From: Batillaria attramentaria | Lineage: Eukaryota > Mollusca > Gastropoda > Batillariidae | Direction of reading: 5' to 3' | Assembly (NCBI GenBank): GCA_018292915.2 | Contig: JACVVK020000545.1 | Location: 170,001-234,000 of the forward strand | DNA: 64,000 nucleotides | Shown here: positions 22,490-34,600 of the stretch, piece after piece | Layout: every line of letters starts with the position of its first letter | Numbering within the stretch: position 1 is the stretch's first letter | Made by a program: the position numbers and the translations under genes | The notes under the pieces: generated by a model | What the model was told of the DNA's origin: nothing | The model's input: the letters and a program-made list of their open reading frames with translations, nothing else | Databases searched by the model: none

Positions 22490-23095
22490 AATATATTTCG
22501 TACCGCACACGAGTACCCCATAGTTTTGTTGTTGTTGTTGTTTGTTTTTTTTTTAGCCCTGTGTATGCGAAAATCAGGCACGATTAACGGTTCCTTGACG
22601 AAAAGCAAATAAAAGCGACACAAAAGGGACAGAAACCACTTAACTTTCACAAGGGACGGCACGGGTCAACGTTGACCAGTACCGTCCTTTGTGAAAGTTA
22701 AGTGGTTTCTGTCCCTTTTATGTCGCTTTTATTTGCTTAACTTGTAACCACTTCGCAGTCATTACCGGTTCCTTGACGGCTCTTGTTGCAGCAAACGTGA
22801 GTATAATCAAAGTGCAACACTCCCACTAAGCCAAATTTAAATCCACACAGACATGAATTGATTTTTTTTTTTCTGAGGAGGGCCACTGGTGCAGAACCCC
22901 AAACTTACTCAAGTTGGTTAGGAATTGAGTTAACGTGTTCTGTCCAACACCTGGGTGATTTGAAAGACATCAAGGAAAAACCCGTACAAATTTTGACCCT
23001 GTCCAGATTCGAACCCAAGACTTTCCGATCTCGAGTTCGACGCTAAACCGGTTCAGTTCAGAACTCGGCCCGAATATTCTACCTCAAAACTGAGG
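22490..23095 (-). mobile_element. SINE family C, longest copy with tRNA-like head
   Basis: In reverse complement the head is at about 22,990-23,075, with CTTGGGTTCGAATCTGGACA as the B-box region. The body matches the copies at 20.2 and 47.7 kb and the 3' end is near GTACGAAATA. A foldback element is inserted at 22,601-22,760. Confidence 0.7.
22601..22760. mobile_element. Foldback element inserted in SINE C, 18-bp flanking repeats
   Basis: Positions 22,602-22,659 and 22,682-22,739 are inverted repeats matching at about 55 of 58 bases. The centre itself holds the perfect 14-base palindrome GGTCAACGTTGACC, so the whole 136-base segment is one near-perfect hairpin. It is bracketed by direct repeats ATTAACGGTTCCTTGACG (22,583-22,600) and ATTACCGGTTCCTTGACG (22,761-22,778), one mismatch apart. 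A non-autonomous foldback or MITE is the likely reading; template switching during repair is an alternative. Confidence 0.7.
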
Positions 23096-23239
23096 TGGCC
23101 TGTTGCTGCGCCGGCACAGCACAGCATGTGATTTTTGAACAGAGTCCCGCTGAACTGGGTTGAGCCACCCGACTGCCCCGAGAACTAGAAAGAGCCGGCC
23201 AGACACACTGGACTTTAGGATGCGCAACACAATGTCCTT

Positions 23240-23338
23240 GCAGGTCACAGAGCACAATTTAAATTAGTCAGCTTAGGGAGCACAATTTAAATTAGGCAGG
23301 TCACAGAGCACAATTTAAAGTAGGCAGCTTAGGGAGTA
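23240..23338. repeat. Two tandem copies of a ~57-bp unit
   Basis: Units contain GGTCACAGAGCACAATTTAA then CAGCTTAGGGAGCACAATTT. Each unit is itself an imperfect doubling of a 28-29-bp motif. Confidence 0.8.
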
Positions 23339-23739
23339 CATTATCAAAACCAATTTCCCCCCTTTTTAGTGTTGCTAGAAGTGCATTTGACCCCAGATTT
23401 TTGTTTTTGGTGAAAAGAGGGATGTTTGATGTGTTGAAAAATGGCAGCTTTGATTTGAGGGGTGACCCTTTTTTCCCGTATCCTTGGGCGTGTGCCAGGG
23501 CATGAATAACGGAGTGCACAGGGCTGTGTATGGGGTTGGGAAGGACGACGCATCAGCAGACTATGAAAATTGCGGCTTGTGGACGCGTCTTGCTTTTGGT
23601 CACCATAGCCGGTCAGTTTTGGTTTGGAAAAAATTTGTTTTCAATGACGTGTGTTGCCTGGCGTTTCAGTGTAGGCGCTAGAGAGTAGAATAAAGTGCAT
23701 TCTGTGGCCTGCAATGCAACCGCGTTAGCCGGACCAACT

Positions 23740-23990
23740 CAAACAGGATCGCTTACTCCCAGATTCTTCAAACGCTGCCTCAAAACCCACTTATTTAAAA
23801 CTGATTACTGATTTTCTCTGCCCTTCCACACCGTGTCAGTCTACTTGTTGTGAGTTATTGTTTAACTTTGAATGTTCCCTGTGAGTCTGTGTGTATGAAA
23901 GTGGTGTATGTATTTATGATGTACGGCGCTTAGAGCCTGTTTTATTTCATGTATAGGCGCCTTATAAGTCGTCATTATTATTATTATTCC
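23740..23990 (+). mobile_element. LINE 3' terminus
   Basis: Degenerate LKTHLFKT-like coding end followed by GTGAGTCTGTGTGTATGAAA, GGCGCTTAGAGCCTGTTTTA and GGCGCCTTATAAGTCGTCAT then ATT repeats. The tail resembles the one at 6,095-6,130. Confidence 0.65.
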
Positions 23991-24639
23991 CGTGGGCGGA
24001 GTCATCAGTGTTGCTGACACGATCAACATCTTCATTCGCACTAGAGCGCTTTTCTTGCGATTCACATGCCTAGTCGAAAAGGCAAAGTTGTTACCGGTTT
24101 CAAAAGACGGCTGGGGTCGTATCAAATGCACTATCAACTGTCCTACTGTCTTCTTGTGTTGGAGCGCTCCGCTTTGAGCCAGTTTGAGGTGGTTACGGAA
24201 CAGCGCTCTCACAAGCGGCTGACAAGATTTGTACTGTAAGCCTTTTAATCTATTTAAGGAGTTGTCCTCAATTTCACCTGCGGCGGCCGTCATGCTTGAG
24301 CGGGCTCGCTGGCTAATACTGGTGAGAGTTTGTTGATAAGCTAACGAAATGTTTGTGTACCGTGGATTTTTCCGGGATAAATGCACAGTTCTAGCATGAC
24401 TCACTTCGTGAACGACAATTTTATGACAGCATGGAATGTCTCAGTAGTATTTTTCAAAGTCTGAATCAACAAACGCAAAAGGTTGCGATGACCTAAGCTT
24501 AATGGTTATGCAGTGGCGAAAGTTTTACGAGCAAGATTTGACAGTGATTAAGGTTTCAGCCGTTTCTGTCGGCGACAAGCAAGCGTCAGGCGATTACGAT
24601 TCGGAAACAGGATTTAGGTGAAAATGGTATGTCATGGTA

Positions 24640-25960
24640 AATACATCTATCATCCGTCCACACTTGGAGTATGAGGATGTAGTATGGCATCCTAGACTTA
24701 AAGCTTAAAGGTAATGAAGAGAAGATTGAAGAAGTGCAAAGACGGAACAGCTACGGAACTGATAGCAGATTTTCACCGGCTGACCTACGAGGAAAGACTA
24801 CAAAACACGCTATTGGCCTAGTCTCTACAGGAGAGCTGGAGTGCTACAAGTACCTCAGAAGCATATACAATAATAATAATAATAATGAGTACTGTATAGG
24901 CGCTTTACCTAGTTTCATGAATCGGCTCAAAGCGCCGCGAACTGAACCCAACACGCACGCTCACGTGAATCACACGCATTCTCTCACACACTGGACATCA
25001 ACACATTACAATCACGTGGTGCGAAGGGTCAGCTCAGCTATTTAAATTTCGGAATTTAGAATTGCATTTATTTTTCAAATTTGGTGGGCTGAACATTTTC
25101 AAAGCAGAGGGGGAGGAAGCCGGAGTACCCGGAGAGAACCCACGACGATCGGCCCGAATGATCGGTGCCACATAAGAGAAGGAAAAATTCTTTGCCCAGA
25201 GTGGGACTCGAACTCTGGCCTCTCGCATTGGTGACAAGTCTCTTAACCACTAGACCACCGACCGCCCCATTACAAGACTTCAAGGGATCTACTTCCACGG
25301 GATACTGGATCTGCTACCCGCGGCCATAGTTACAAACTCAAGAAGCCGTCTGCCAAGAACAGTATCAGAACCAAATCCTTTTCGTCTTCCTTAGAGCAGC
25401 CGCCATCAAGAGGTTGAGATTTGCTGCTTTGGGGGTTTGTGCTATGCTAGGAGAAAAAAAAAAAAAAAAATCTTTTCAGTCCGTACGGTGAATGCATGAA
25501 ATTCACTCCCAGAGTCCGTGGTCTCCTCCCCCACCCTGAAACACCTTTTAAGAGCAGACTAGACAAAGCATGGCAACATTGTAAGTTCGCTCAAGAATCA
25601 GACTGGTTTAAGGCCCCCAAACCCGCTCAGATAACAGAGCACATTCAGCAAGAAGTTAGTCGCGACGACAACAGCCGACGACTTCAGTCGAACTCGCAAA
25701 GAAAGAAAGAAAGAAAAAGAATACATAGCGAATTGTCAACTTCCCAACTGCTAAATGCACTGCCTTCACCGACAGCAAACTCAGACCTCCCAGAAAAAAA
25801 AGAAACAAAAGAAAGAAAACATCAGCTGGCGCGGATTACGTTGACAGGTGTCCGGTTTTGCCTGAATGCGTTTGTTGTCGTCGTTTTTCAACCTCTGCTG
25901 AGCATGAAATATGGCAGCGACTGTTGCACTGTGAACAAGTATCACTGTTGAATCGGTGCC
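24640..25960 (+). mobile_element. Decayed LINE ORF2 C-terminal region, split by a SINE B
   Basis: Conceptual translation in shifting frames gives IIRPHLEYEDVVWHPRLK, RLTYEERLQ, CYKYLRSIY, and, after the SINE, LKKPSAKNSIRTKSFS, NSLPESVVSSP and TFKSRLDKAW. These are the ordered C-terminal motifs of a CR1/Jockey-type reverse transcriptase ORF. Frameshifts between motifs mark it as dead. The SINE occupies about 24,869-25,267. Confidence 0.75.
24869..25267 (-). mobile_element. SINE family B, near full length
   Basis: In reverse complement it starts GGGGCGGTCGGTGGTCTAGT, with an A box TGGTCTAGTGG and a B box AGTTCGAGTCC, then CAAAGAATTTTTCCTTCTC, and ends with GGCGCTTTGAGCCGATTCAT, GGCGCCTATACAGTACTCAT-like sequence and an ATT repeat tail. 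Flanking strings TACAAGTACCTCAGAAG and TACAAGACTTCAAGG are similar but too different to be a clear target-site duplication. Confidence 0.85.
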
Positions 25961-26016
25961 AACAATACATCTAATTTACTATTTCTAATGCAAACTGTCT
26001 CAGGTCTGAAATGTTG

Positions 26017-26020
<4 letters not shown>

Positions 26021-26070
<50 letters not shown>
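26021..26070. repeat. (CA)n microsatellite
   Basis: About 25 CA units. Confidence 0.97.
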
Positions 26071-26073
<3 letters not shown>

Positions 26074-26079
26074 GCCAAA

Positions 26080-28024
26080 ATTCTAAATAATTTTAATCAA
26101 ATTTCTGCTTTGACCTCACATCTGTACAGCCTAACGTTCACAACATTATGTCAATGCATTGTTTCATGGAATCCTGTCGTCATAACTTACAAACCAACTG
26201 AAAAAGCCAACAGTTGTAAATTATTATGTTGTCCAGATTCGCAAAAAAAAAAAAAAAAAAAAAAGAGAGAGAGAGAGAAAACAAAGATTAAAAAAAATGA
26301 AGACATTCCACAATTCAAAAAGCATGGTTCAAAAACTCACAAGAGACCGTGAAAACGCGCAAAGGGCACCCAGACGTGTTCGTGAAGACGGCAAACTATT
26401 TACAGTGACGGAAACGTGGCATGGCGTTACATATTAGTGTGTGGCAAGGCTTTCTCAGAGCACTGTATATACATGGCTTTACATGGATTGGCTCCAGAAA
26501 GTACAGTACGTCAACACAAAAAGCTGTGACAGCACAATCGTACAAGACAACAGTTATAAGTAATAAAACACAAAAAACAGAAATGATAATTCTGCAAACA
26601 TTTCTAACTCCCAGTTAAACACAGGCAGCCCAAAAAGTCACATGCATCAAAGGGAGTACAGTGCGCAAGGTAATGAACTGTACTCCCAACTTGTACAAGG
26701 CATTTTTTTTTTCTTCGGCGTTTTTACAAATTTACATCTTTCCGACGCATGAAAGACTGGCAAAAAACGGGGGAAATCGTGGGATGTCCGGGTCATTATG
26801 TATGATCGTTCCACTCTTTCTATGATCTACAAAATATACAAAAGTCGGCTAATTTGTACACCACGACCACCTAAAGAGTTTCTGTTCCGAGTGCCGCCCA
26901 AACAGTACCTGATAAAACTCGACTCAAACCTCATGACAATCTTGTCAGTCCCAACCCTACAGAAATACAAAACAAAAACAACAACAAAAAACCCTAAACA
27001 AAAACCCCGCAAGATATTTATCCTACCAGTGACTTAAGAGTGTTCACATTTCCACTCAATCAAATGTCAACTTGGTAGGCAAACTTGACAGGAGCTTCCT
27101 ATACTCAATCCTACAGTTAAAAAGTGAAGCCTAATCCACCAATGATGAAATGGTTCATTTCAAACTCCATGGCACACAAAAGTGATGCCCGTGTATTTTA
27201 ACATATGTTTGACGGAGGTTTTGAATTCACACTGGCACAGTATGTGACAGTGAAAAGAAAGTCTCGTACTGTATTTTACCACATTGTAAGACATTCGCTG
27301 TTGGAGTAGACTTCCTGACTGTCATACAAGTTAGTTCATACCCTGCTCTGTATGTTTTGGCATTTCCCTCAAATTGGCTCATGTACATGTATTTGAACAC
27401 TAAGACTACCCCTATTTACTAAAGTACAGGAGCTAAAAGGTTTACATGTATTATTTACTTATCAAATAATACTGAAAACGATATGTGTAAGCAATTACAG
27501 AGGGATAAGTCAAAAGAACTAAAATATCATTCTCCTAATTGGAGAGACTATTTACGTACTATGGACTACAAGAGGCAACAGCAAAAAAGAAAACAGTGAT
27601 CACAAAATTGAAGTTGATCTGTACTGAAAACAGAATCAGCACCAATTAGCAACAAACTTTGATTCTTTTTTTTGTTTGGTGGTGTTATCGTCAATGAAAT
27701 CACACCTCAAATCATGATACAAATGGTGACTGTTGTGATTTGTTGAGTATGCCAGGCGTTTTGTTTGTTCCTATCATTTTACTTTTTTCTCAACTACATA
27801 ATTTGTTGCCCAGAAATGCCACTGTCGTAACACCCATTTTCTGCATTTCAGTCTTGGGGCAATTTTACTTCCAGGCGGTGAATTACACAACACTCCTAGC
27901 TGAACTACATTGTTGAGGGGGACCCCCATCCCCTGCCATCCCAACAAAGGGTGGGAGATATGTGGTTGTGCACAGAAGTAAATACACGAAATAACTTATT
28001 AATAGCTTCATATGAGTGAAGCAT

Positions 28025-28074
<50 letters not shown>

Positions 28075-30691
28075 TGCGCGCATTCAGAAGTGAGCCTTAA
28101 ACTATACACTGGTTAGCTTTGTACATACTATATTCACACAATCATACATCCACACTTGCAATGGATGATACAGCCTTTTCACACTAACACATTCAGTCTT
28201 ACTGACACGTACACTGTACTTCAATTCAACCGATGGACAGTTTCCTCTATGTGTAACTGTATTTTCACTGTGTGTGGGTGTGTCTGTGAGTGCATACACT
28301 ATATGTACCGTCTCCTCTCATTTTATGTACTGTCTCCTCTTGGGAAAAAAGCACACTAACCATGAACATTGTCATTTCACATATTTCTGCTTCCATCAGC
28401 GTCTACAATGTTCTACTTGAACTGTTTCGCCATAGTTCCAGGGAACAGTACTGAAAAAAATACAATATTCTGTACTACAGGAAAAAGCTTGTTTCTCCTC
28501 AAAGTATAGATCTATGCATATCACATTGACTCTGCTCGAGATTCAGACAAACAACAAATGGAAAATGGTATTAGGTCCTACGACGTGATTCAGAGAAACT
28601 GAAGAAGGAATGAATTAAAGGGGGAAGGGGGGGAGAGGGGGTTTGAAAGAAGAATCTGATCAGTTTAAAAAGGAAAAAATTTTGAGAAACAAAAAAATTC
28701 TGAAAAACACACTCTCAGTCTGCTTTTCTCATTCCTTTGCAATTATCCTACGTCTGTTGTGCAGTTTCTTAATCATTATTTGTGGGTACAGAATCGCATA
28801 TATTTGTCAATGAACATTTTTACTTTAGGGCATTTTGCTCTCAGAAAATTGATGACCAAAATTTCAAAGAACAAAAATAGTCTGCCAGCCATACGCCATG
28901 AAGTTAATATTTACAGCCAGCCCGGATTGTCCCAACCACACGCCCAGCTATTTTTTGCGGACTTTAGCGCTCCTCGCAACTTCAAATTTTATACCGTAAC
29001 TAGGCGAGGACCATGCACATAACATGAACTTTTACTGGAAAAGAACACAGAATGCTTACAAGACTAAATCTGTGTCTTGAAGGTGAAAAAGAAACCCAGC
29101 AGGCATTTTGTTTTTCACGGTTCACTCAGGTAAAAGGCGACATGTGCTGTAATTGCCACTCAGAATGAGGAATTTCCTGACAGATGAGTCATTCTCCCAT
29201 GTGCTATGTGTAACAGGTGTCCACATCAAATATACATGTACCTAAACAAGACGAGGTGTCAGGTGGCCACATTACAAGAAATTCAATACATGGGACAAAC
29301 TGGCAAAGCCTGCAGTATGCCAACCTCGCGATTAACTAGCAGTGACGATAAAGACTTCGCATGCACGGGTGATCTCAAGCATCGTCAAATGCAGCTTCAC
29401 AGTGGCAAACACTGCAAAGTACAGTATTATAACAGTGACATAATATATACCCAGTTTAGCACTTTCTATCGCTGTCAGTCTACGTCTGCCCAAGACCATC
29501 TCTTGTCATCCCCACCCAACTCACTTGTGTCAACTGTTTTTTGAACAGCTCAACCAAACCTTGCAGCATGCAGAAAAGACATTCAATTCAATTCAAAATT
29601 CAGAGAGATCGAGGCAAACGAATCCCCCAAAATCAAGTGCAGGGTCCAAACGGGAATCATCCTTGAACCTCAAGGAGAGAGGGAGGGGCCAGTTACTACC
29701 AGTGAAGTGTACAAGTAATGCCTGCTACAGTAATGCATTATGATGTATGCATACAGCACACCAGTGGCAAACTGTTGAACTTGCCTGTGCTGTTAGCATT
29801 TAAGCAGCATGCTCTGCATAAAATCACCACCCACATTCCAAGACAACTCTAAAACATTTTGTGCCGATCACAGCAAATTAAGTCTCGAGCCAACCTGCTC
29901 CCTCAAACGCGGAAACCCAAAACGTACGTGGAACATGTACAACCGGACTCATTCTCAGGACAGACATCGTCGAGTTTCTACAAAGGACACGAGCTCCGCG
30001 TCTTACTCTTTTTCCTATACTTTGCACACAGACACAAGTAAACCATCCCATCGAATTCACTCGCTGGATCATATGTTCCAAAGCAGCAATGCAATCACTC
30101 AACAAAAACAAAAAAAATCGCTTACTCCTCAATCCTCAGGAATATCCTGTTTGCAGTCTTGTCACTCACCATGCTTTACATTACCTCATATTCAAGCACA
30201 CACACACACACACACAAAAACCAAACCATCCAAGGCGCGAGAAAAAAGCCGCAGTTTCTTCTCAAATTATGTTCTGACGAAGGCTTGGGAGTATGATGGA
30301 CAACGAATTTGCATCTATCACAACTGTTAACATAGTGAGGAAACCTCTGGGGTCTGGAGTGAAGCGATCATCTGCGTGGAATTTCGCCACAGACATGCAT
30401 GTTTTACAAATCAACTGCAAAAATCGATTGCAAAGATTTTCGCTGCAACTGCGAAGTCCAACAAACAGCCCGTCATCATTCACACCTAAGACTGTGAGTC
30501 CCCCCCCCCACGTTTTTGTCACCTGAAAGTCAGGAAATTCAGGCATATCAAACTAATTAAGTTGAGGAATATTTTAACTAGGAAGAGAATATACACTGAC
30601 CGCAACAGCACATACCTTAGGTAAAAGCAATGTTCCAACAAGCTCATACAACTGAACATTGCAGATGCAATGCCAATGACGGTGTCAGCAT

Positions 30692-30722
<31 letters not shown>

Positions 30723-30972
30723 CCTGTGCTGGTCAACTGTTTCCTATTTTTTGCTCAGAGCGCAGGGCTTTAACAGAAAGATGCACGCGCAAATCCACAC
30801 AAAACCACAACTGTTAAAAAAGAAAGTTCACCAATCATGAGTCAGTAATCAATCACAAAACGAGGCCTTTACTGCAACAGCAAAGACCAACCACAACGAG
30901 TCTGTGAGACGAACCTGACGCAGAAGTAAAATCATCAGCACTCTTTAACATCACTCAACCACATCCAATCAT
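26080..30972 (-). other. 3' flank and possible 3' UTR of the USP9X orthologue
   Basis: This AT-rich stretch lies directly downstream of the stop codon and is nearly free of recognisable SINEs and LINEs, unlike the sequence to its left. On the minus strand an ATTAAA signal at 30,691-30,696 could end a short 3' UTR of about 280 bases; no AATAAA was seen down to 26 kb. Three Pumilio-type motifs on the minus strand (TGTAAATA at 28,908-28,915 and 26,397-26,404; TGTATATA at 26,466-26,473) would fit a longer UTR. A (GT)n tract lies at 28,030-28,069. No gene was recognised. Confidence 0.45.
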
Positions 30973-31428
30973 TCACTGTTGCTTCCGTGTCGCGGCGACT
31001 GGACCGTGACTGGCTCCTCCTCTTCCCCGGTCTCCATGTTCTCCGACGGCTGTTTTCTGGCTCTGGTTCAACTGGTTGTTGATCTGGTTGGAGGGCGGCT
31101 GGGCCGGCTGGCCGCTAGTCTGCATGTGAACCTGGTTGTTCTGAACGGAGGGGGCAGCTGGGCCCTGATTCTGGTTCAGGTTGCCTTGAGATGGCGCCGA
31201 CTGCGACTGCTGTGGATTCTGTTGTTGTTGTTGTTGCTGCTGCTGCTGCTGTTGTTGCGGCTGGCCAGAAGGTGGTGGAGGAGGTTGTTGCTGTTGTTGC
31301 GATGGGGGCTGCGGTTGTTGCTGCTGCTGACTGCTTCCTGTGGGGGCCTGCTGTGGGTTCTGGTATGACGGGGCGTTGTCGTCAGCCGGCACCTCGTTAT
31401 CGTCTCCCATTTCTACCTCCTCTTGCTC
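30973..31428 (-). CDS. USP9X: USP9X terminal exon, Gln/Pro-rich C-terminus and stop
   Basis: Opens [20 protein letters not shown], which aligns with the acidic DAP-containing segment near the human C-terminus, then becomes low complexity: repeated Q and P runs including Q13, coded by mixed CAA and CAG. It ends [10 protein letters not shown] and TGA at 30,973-30,975. The tail after the acidic segment does not align with the human protein. Confidence 0.92.
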   Translation of the reverse strand, partial: EQEEVEMGDDNEVPADDNAPSYQNPQQAPTGSSQQQQQPQPPSQQQQQPPPPPSGQPQQQQQQQQQQQQQNPQQSQSAPSQGNLNQNQGPAAPSVQNNQVHMQTSGQPAQPPSNQINNQLNQSQKTAVGEHGDRGRGGASHGPVAATRKQQ

Positions 31429-31575
31429 CTGTCACAAAATGACAACCCCTTCAAAACATGTGCTCAGAAACACGTATTGGAAAGGAGTAACAATAATAAT
31501 AAAAGAATAATCATGGCTAAGAATAGTCAGGCCTAAAAAAGGGACGACAGCTGTATGTCTGCCGTGGGAGTGTGC

Positions 31576-31637
<62 letters not shown>

Positions 31638-34600
31638 TGTGGCCAAGCTTGGCCATTTGAGATTAGGTCCATTTTATCCAGTATTGTTTTCCTTTCAGCC
31701 CCCCCCCCCCCCCCCAAGTTAGGATTAATATAAGCACACTAAGTGCTTGGCTCAAAACACCACAAAACTGAAACCAACACACACGCTCACACGAATCAGG
31801 CACATTAACTCACACACCAGACATTCAACAAAGCTCAGCTAATCAAGTTCTGGAGCTGAGTTTTGGTAGATTGACCCCGTTCCTGCCTCTGCCCCCACCC
31901 CCCCTTCCCCACCCCCAAACACACCCCAAATCTTAAGCTGCTATGTATTTTAATTATGGACTTACTTCGTCAGGACACAGTTCAAAAGCTTTGTTGAGTG
32001 TAAGCTTGGCACTTTGTGATCGCTCCAGGAAATACCTGCACAAACAAACAGAAGTGTCAATATCTTCAGGATCACACAAACATTCTTTGACATTTGTGTA
32101 TCTATGGCCACCGATTTCTTGCCACAAAAGTTTTGTCAAGCCTGACGAAAAATCGAGGATCAAACCCTTGGTTTCCTTGTCAACAAACTCTGGTATTTCT
32201 GCGAGGGCTTTGACTTCAGAATGATTTTTACTTTCTGGCTACTTCAACAATAAGAAGGAACATGCCTCCTCTCCCAGGGAACAGATTCAGCAAATATCAA
32301 AAGTATGCAACTCACCCATTGGAGGTTTCGTTTGACTGCGCCGGAGGTGACCAGTTGTTGTATGTGTACTGTGAGTTGCCAGCATATGGCCTCTGCAGAA
32401 AAAGAAAACAAAAGGAAAAAAAAAGATAAAGCACTGAATTCACCCTGCAGCACTTGAACTGAAGATTTTCATGAGGGGATCATGCAGTGGTAATTAATAA
32501 TCATCATGATAATAATAATAATAACAACTTTAATATCTTACATGGGGAAACTTGACTTTGACACCCCAGTATAGAGTAACAACATCAGCTAAAAAACAAT
32601 ATAAACAGCGAACACTGGCATTGCTTGACTTCACCACAACAGATGGTGCCTGGTTACTGTAAATAAGAACTGACAAAGGTGGCCAATAATGATCAGAGCT
32701 TCCACAGGGGTCAGTCCAAAAAAAAAAAAAAAAAAGGAAACAGCTTACAGGCTGCATCTTTCACACTCATGCTCTTCTTCACTACTTTTCCATCGATCTT
32801 CAGCTCGATCTCCACTGAGGCTTCGAGCCATGCAAATGTCCAGCAGTTTTTTTATGCCTCCACCTTTGTCTATCTCCTTGGCTTTCAGGCTGCAGTCAAT
32901 TCGTGACATCTTTCTCATCCTTTACAGTAAAAATTACTTGCCAAAGTGTAATGCAGCAGCACAAATATGGCGTCCTCATCCGTCAAAGGCAACGTGCTTT
33001 CTCAAACTGAACAATAACTTTGGCGGTCAACTTGGTATCTCAGCCGCAGAATACCAACAGATGATAACGTGCAACTGTGATGACGCACTACACCGCGGAA
33101 CGCTATAAGTCGCAAGGGAGAGAACTCGGCTTACGCAAAACTCATACTGTCTTCTCGATGTTATAGTGGATACCGGTGCTGCGCCGACACTCAACTGAAA
33201 CCGACTCATCCCCCCCCCCCCCCCTTTTTTTTTCTCCCCGAATTTAGACGTTTCACAGGAATGGCCCTAAGGAGCAAGAAAAAAAAATGTATATCCGTTA
33301 AAAAACGAAAAAAATGGACAGTCTGAATGATGTTGTGTGCAAGTGATTAAAACTTAACCAGCTAGTGACTCCTTACCCTCTCGAGTTCATCATTCAACCA
33401 GTACACTGCCCACGTCCACTTGCGTTTCAGATCACCATTTGTTTGTAGCATGGTGGCTGCTGGTGCGCAGCTATTGGGGAAGGAAACACACACACACAAA
33501 GTGTAAAGTTAGTGGCTCACTTTCATACACAACACTGAAAGTACAGTCAGTGTAATGCGTTTTAGCACTCCGAGTATTTTTCCCTCAAAGTCAGTTGAGC
33601 CTGTAACAGTCGGAGTAACCGTCACTTTAACAGTACACTTAAAAGCAAGTTGCAAATGTTTACGACACTGAATAAAATGCCAGGGAAGAATGAAATTTCA
33701 TATCTGTCAGAAGTGAAAATGCTGTCAACACAATTTTCTTGTTTGTATGAGGTCTCACTTCACTACAGTGGATTTCCAACACATTGCTGAAGAAAAAGTG
33801 AGAAGCAGAATCCTGGACAATGAAAACACATACTGCGTGAATAGGGACACCATCATCTTGATGCACTGGTATGCCCGCTTCTGGTAGTGGTTCTTGGAGC
33901 GCTGGATGGTGTCGAAGAGGCCGTCGCGGTCGTCAGGGATGCCCTTCAATGCATTGTGGATGCGGTGGTTCTGCCACGAGTCCTCCATCATCAGAATCTG
34001 CAGCAGCAGGTCCATGTACGGCCGCAGCTCGTACGTGTAGGAGTACGCCACCTGAGAGAGATATCAATCGTATTCTGCTTTAGAGAATGTACCCTGGCAC
34101 GATTTGCAATGGTCACTGCAATCTTTGTGACGCAAGCAGACAGGATACAGAAACTTGGCAGACTTGAAATCACACCACTACTCGCATCCCACAACCTACT
34201 CATTTCCCACAACTTTAATTTTACCAGCCAGATACGTCAATATCCGAACGACTCATCCGTTCCAAAAGCGCAGCCTACATAGGCACAGAACTGAATCGTA
34301 CCTGCCACAGCAGTTCGCTCAGCACCGTTGAGGAGAAATGCGGATTCTCCCACGAGCAGAACTTGAGGAGTTTGGCTGTGTCCTCTGTGTTGTTGCACTC
34401 CTCGATCAGCTTCTTGACGTAGATGGTGCGTCCAAACAGGATCTCCTCCACCTGGGGCTGGATGGGCATCAGAGGCTGGGGGCAGTGGCTATCTGCAAAC
34501 GGGTTGTTGGCCAGCGGAGGCTGATTCTGGAGGGTAAATAAAACATTCGCATAATGGTAGCCAACACTTCTCCATGGTCATTTTTACGAGAAAACCGATG

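Noticed and set aside
23862..24404. 180-codon minus-strand open frame
   Set aside because: Its C-terminal third is the antisense of a LINE 3' tail and the rest matches no family I know; a chance open frame is more likely.
30979..31442. Plus-strand Leu/Val-rich open frames opposite the last USP9X exon
   Set aside because: Antisense shadows of the Gln/Pro codons.
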